This document shows positions 61,701 to 64,000 of a stretch of 64,000 bases of DNA, piece by piece. The notes below the pieces were generated by a model. The model was not told the DNA's origin. It was given only the letters and a program-made list of their open reading frames with translations, and made no database searches. The stretch spans positions 8,551,340 through 8,615,339 of the forward strand of contig NC_091142.1 in NCBI RefSeq assembly GCF_041381155.1, written 5' to 3'. Position numbers and translations under genes: made by a program. Every line of letters begins with the position of its first letter. The stretch's first letter is position 1. Origin of the DNA: Argopecten irradians (Eukaryota > Mollusca > Bivalvia > Pectinida > Pectinidae).

Positions 61701-64000
61701 CCTAACTACACCCTGTTATCATCACTAACTGTAACAGGTTAGCACCCTAACTACACCCTGTTATCATCACTTAACTGTGCAGGTTACACATCCTAACTAC
61801 ACCCTGTTATCATCACTAACTGTGCAGGTTCAAACACCCTAAACTACACCCTGTTATCATCACTAACTGTACAGGTTAACACCCTAACTGACACCCTGTT
61901 ATCATCACTAACTGTGCCAGGTTAACACCCCTAACTACACCTGTTATCATCACTAACTGTGCAGGTTAACATCCTAACTACAACCCTGTTATCATCTAAC
62001 TGAACTGTACAGGTTAACACCCCTAACTACATCCTGTTATCATCACTAACTGTACAGGTTAATTAACACCCTAACTACATCCTGTTATTCATCACAAACT
62101 GTGCAGGTTAACACCCTAACTACATCCTGTTATCATCACTAACTGTACAGGTTAACACCCTAACTACACCCTGTTATCATCACTCACTAACTGTGCAGGT
62201 TAACACCCTAACTACACCCTGTTATCATCACTAACTGTGGCAGGTTAACACCCTAACTACACCACCTGTTATCATCACTAACTGTGCAGGTTAACACCCT
62301 AACTACATCCCTGTTATCATCACTAACTGTGCAGGTTAACACCCTAACTAACTACACCCTGTTATCATCACTAACTGGTGCAGGTTAACATCCTAACTAC
62401 ATCCCTGTTATCATCACTAACTGACCTGTGCAGGTTTAACACCCTAAAAATCCTTTATCACACTAACTGTGCATGTTAACACCTAACTACACCCTGTTAT
62501 CATCACCACTGTGCAGGTTAACACCCTAACAACATCCGTTTTATCATCACTAACTGTGCAGGTAACACCCCTAACTACACCCTGTTATCATCACTAACTG
62601 TACAGGTTAACACACCACTAACTACACCCGTTTAATCATCACTAACTGTGTACCAGGTTAACAACCCTAACTACACCCTGTTATCATCACTAACTGTGGC
62701 AGGTTAACAGTCCTAACTACATCCCTGTTAATCATCACTAACTGAAACTGTGCAGGTAACACCCTAACTACACCCTGTTATCATCATAAGCTAACTGTAC
62801 AGGGTTAACACCCTAACTACACTCTGTTCATCATCACTAACTGTGCAGGTTAACATCCTAACAATCATCCTGTTATCATCACTAACTGCACTGTACAGGT
62901 TAACATACCCTAACTACCACCCAGTTATCATCTACTAACTGTAGGCAGGTTAACCACCCTAACTACACTGTTATCATCACTAACTGTACATGGTTTAACA
63001 ACCCTAACTACCCTGTTATCATCACTAACTGTGCATGTAACCTACACTAACTGAACTGTACAGGGTAACACCCTACCTACACTCTGGTTTAGTTATCATC
63101 ACTAAACTTTGGCGAGGTAGACAGCCCCTAACTACACTCTTTTATCACCACTAACTGTGGGCATGTTAACATCCTATACTACACTCTGTTATCCATCACC
63201 TGTACAAGGTTAACATCCCTCTATCTGTTATCATCACTAACTGAAAACTGTGCAGGTTAACACCCTACAACTACACCCTGTTATCATCGCTTACTGTACA
63301 GGTTAACACTCTAACTACAACACCCTGTTATCATCACTAACTGTACAGGTTAACACCCTAACTACATCCTGTTATCATCACTAACTGTACAGGTATACAC
63401 CCTAACTACACTCTGTTATCATCACTAACTGTACAGGTTAACACCCTAACTACACCCTGTTATCATCACTAACTGTACAGGTTTAACACCCTAACTACAA
63501 CCCTGTTATCATCACTAACTGTACATTATCACCCTAACTACACCTGTTATCATCACTAACTGTAATCAGGTTAACACCCTAACTACATCCTGTTATCATC
63601 ACTAACTGTAACAGGTTAACACCCTAACTACATCTGTTATCATCACTAACTGTGCAGGTTAACACCCTAACTACACCCTGTTATCATCACTAACTGTGCA
63701 GGTTAACACCCTAACTACACCCTGTTATCATCACTAACTGTACAGGTTAACACCCTAACTACACCCTGTTATCATCACTAACTGTGCAGGTTAACACCCT
63801 AACTACATCCTGTTATCATCACTAACTGTACAGGGTAACACCCTAACTACATCCTGTTATCATCACTAACTGTACAGGTTAACATCCTAACTACACCTGG
63901 TTATCATCACTAACTGTGCAGGTTAAGCACCTAACTACACCCTGTTATCATCAACTAACTGTACAGGTTAACATTCCTAACTACACCCTGTTATCAATCA
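58796..64000. repeat. 44-bp satellite, >5.2 kb, indel-rich, runs off the window
   Basis: The unit is 'gttatcatcactaactgtac' plus 'aggttaacaccctaactaca' plus 'ccct' (44 bp), about 115 copies. The C/T and G/A variants (acaccctg/acatcctg; tacagg/gcagg) are shuffled between copies. Single-base and short indels are dense throughout the array, unlike in the short arrays of the window. Occasional 'ttagggtg' on the minus strand is part of the unit, not a telomere. Confidence 0.95.

Noticed and set aside
58796-64000. Interstitial telomeric repeat
   Set aside because: The minus-strand unit has 'gttagggtg' but not tandem TTAGGG; the period is 44 bp.

Overview
This is eukaryotic, animal DNA. It is AT-rich, has long introns with GT-AG boundaries, and is crowded with minisatellites, short inverted-repeat transposons (MITEs) and tRNA-derived SINEs. 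The dispersed repeats (a 'gttgacggacggacgacg' type tail, a 'caaatgaat..ccttgacc' repeat ending in 'gggcctcttg', and 'aagatggccgccatcttgg' type palindromes) are, from memory, typical of bivalve molluscs. I therefore infer a bivalve; the species cannot be told from this window.

Layout. 1-10.6 kb: no host gene supported; a 9-bp-TSD MITE, 18-bp minisatellites, a diverged tandem duplication, a LINE that has lost its reverse transcriptase, a ~440-bp tandem repeat with a strong palindrome, and a cluster of fold-back elements. 10.8-23.2 kb, plus strand: a five-exon gene for a 164-aa homologue of the uncharacterised human protein CXorf65. 25.6-28.2 kb: a degraded 15-bp satellite. 28.6-44.3 kb, minus strand: all 16 coding exons of SLC8B1 (NCLX, the mitochondrial Na+/Li+/Ca2+ exchanger), 618 aa; every exon junction was joined in frame. 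45.7-52.6 kb, plus strand: six coding exons of a ~900-aa mitochondrial FAST-kinase-domain (FASTKD) protein. SLC8B1 and the FASTKD gene lie head to head about 1.3 kb apart, and both products belong in mitochondria. 58.4 kb, minus strand: the last coding exon of an unidentified coiled-coil protein, followed to the window edge by a >5-kb 44-bp satellite that fills its upstream intron.

The main discovery is a recurring pattern. Several minisatellites and short tandem duplications are copies of an exon-intron junction of the gene they sit in. (1) The acceptor and first 34 nt of exon 5 of the CXorf65-like gene are repeated as a 60-bp unit, 15 copies, in frame. (2) The acceptor and first 15 nt of SLC8B1 exon 10 form a 27-bp array of about 50 copies whose nearest copies are in frame with the exon. 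(3) The end and donor of SLC8B1 exon 15 resemble a 27-bp array in the next intron. (4) The end and donor of SLC8B1 exon 13 are present three times as exact 32-bp units. (5) The end and donor of the FASTKD RAP exon are present three times. (6) SLC8B1 exon 9 has a weaker, two-copy case. A seventh array, in intron 2 of the CXorf65-like gene, is built of a 27-bp unit carrying back-to-back acceptor and donor motifs (ttttacag/gtaaat), like a recursive splice site. Whether any of these extra sites is used can only be settled with RNA.

Two arrays (25.6-28.2 and 58.8-64.0 kb) carry dense random indels unlike the clean shorter arrays, which suggests gap filling with unpolished long reads.
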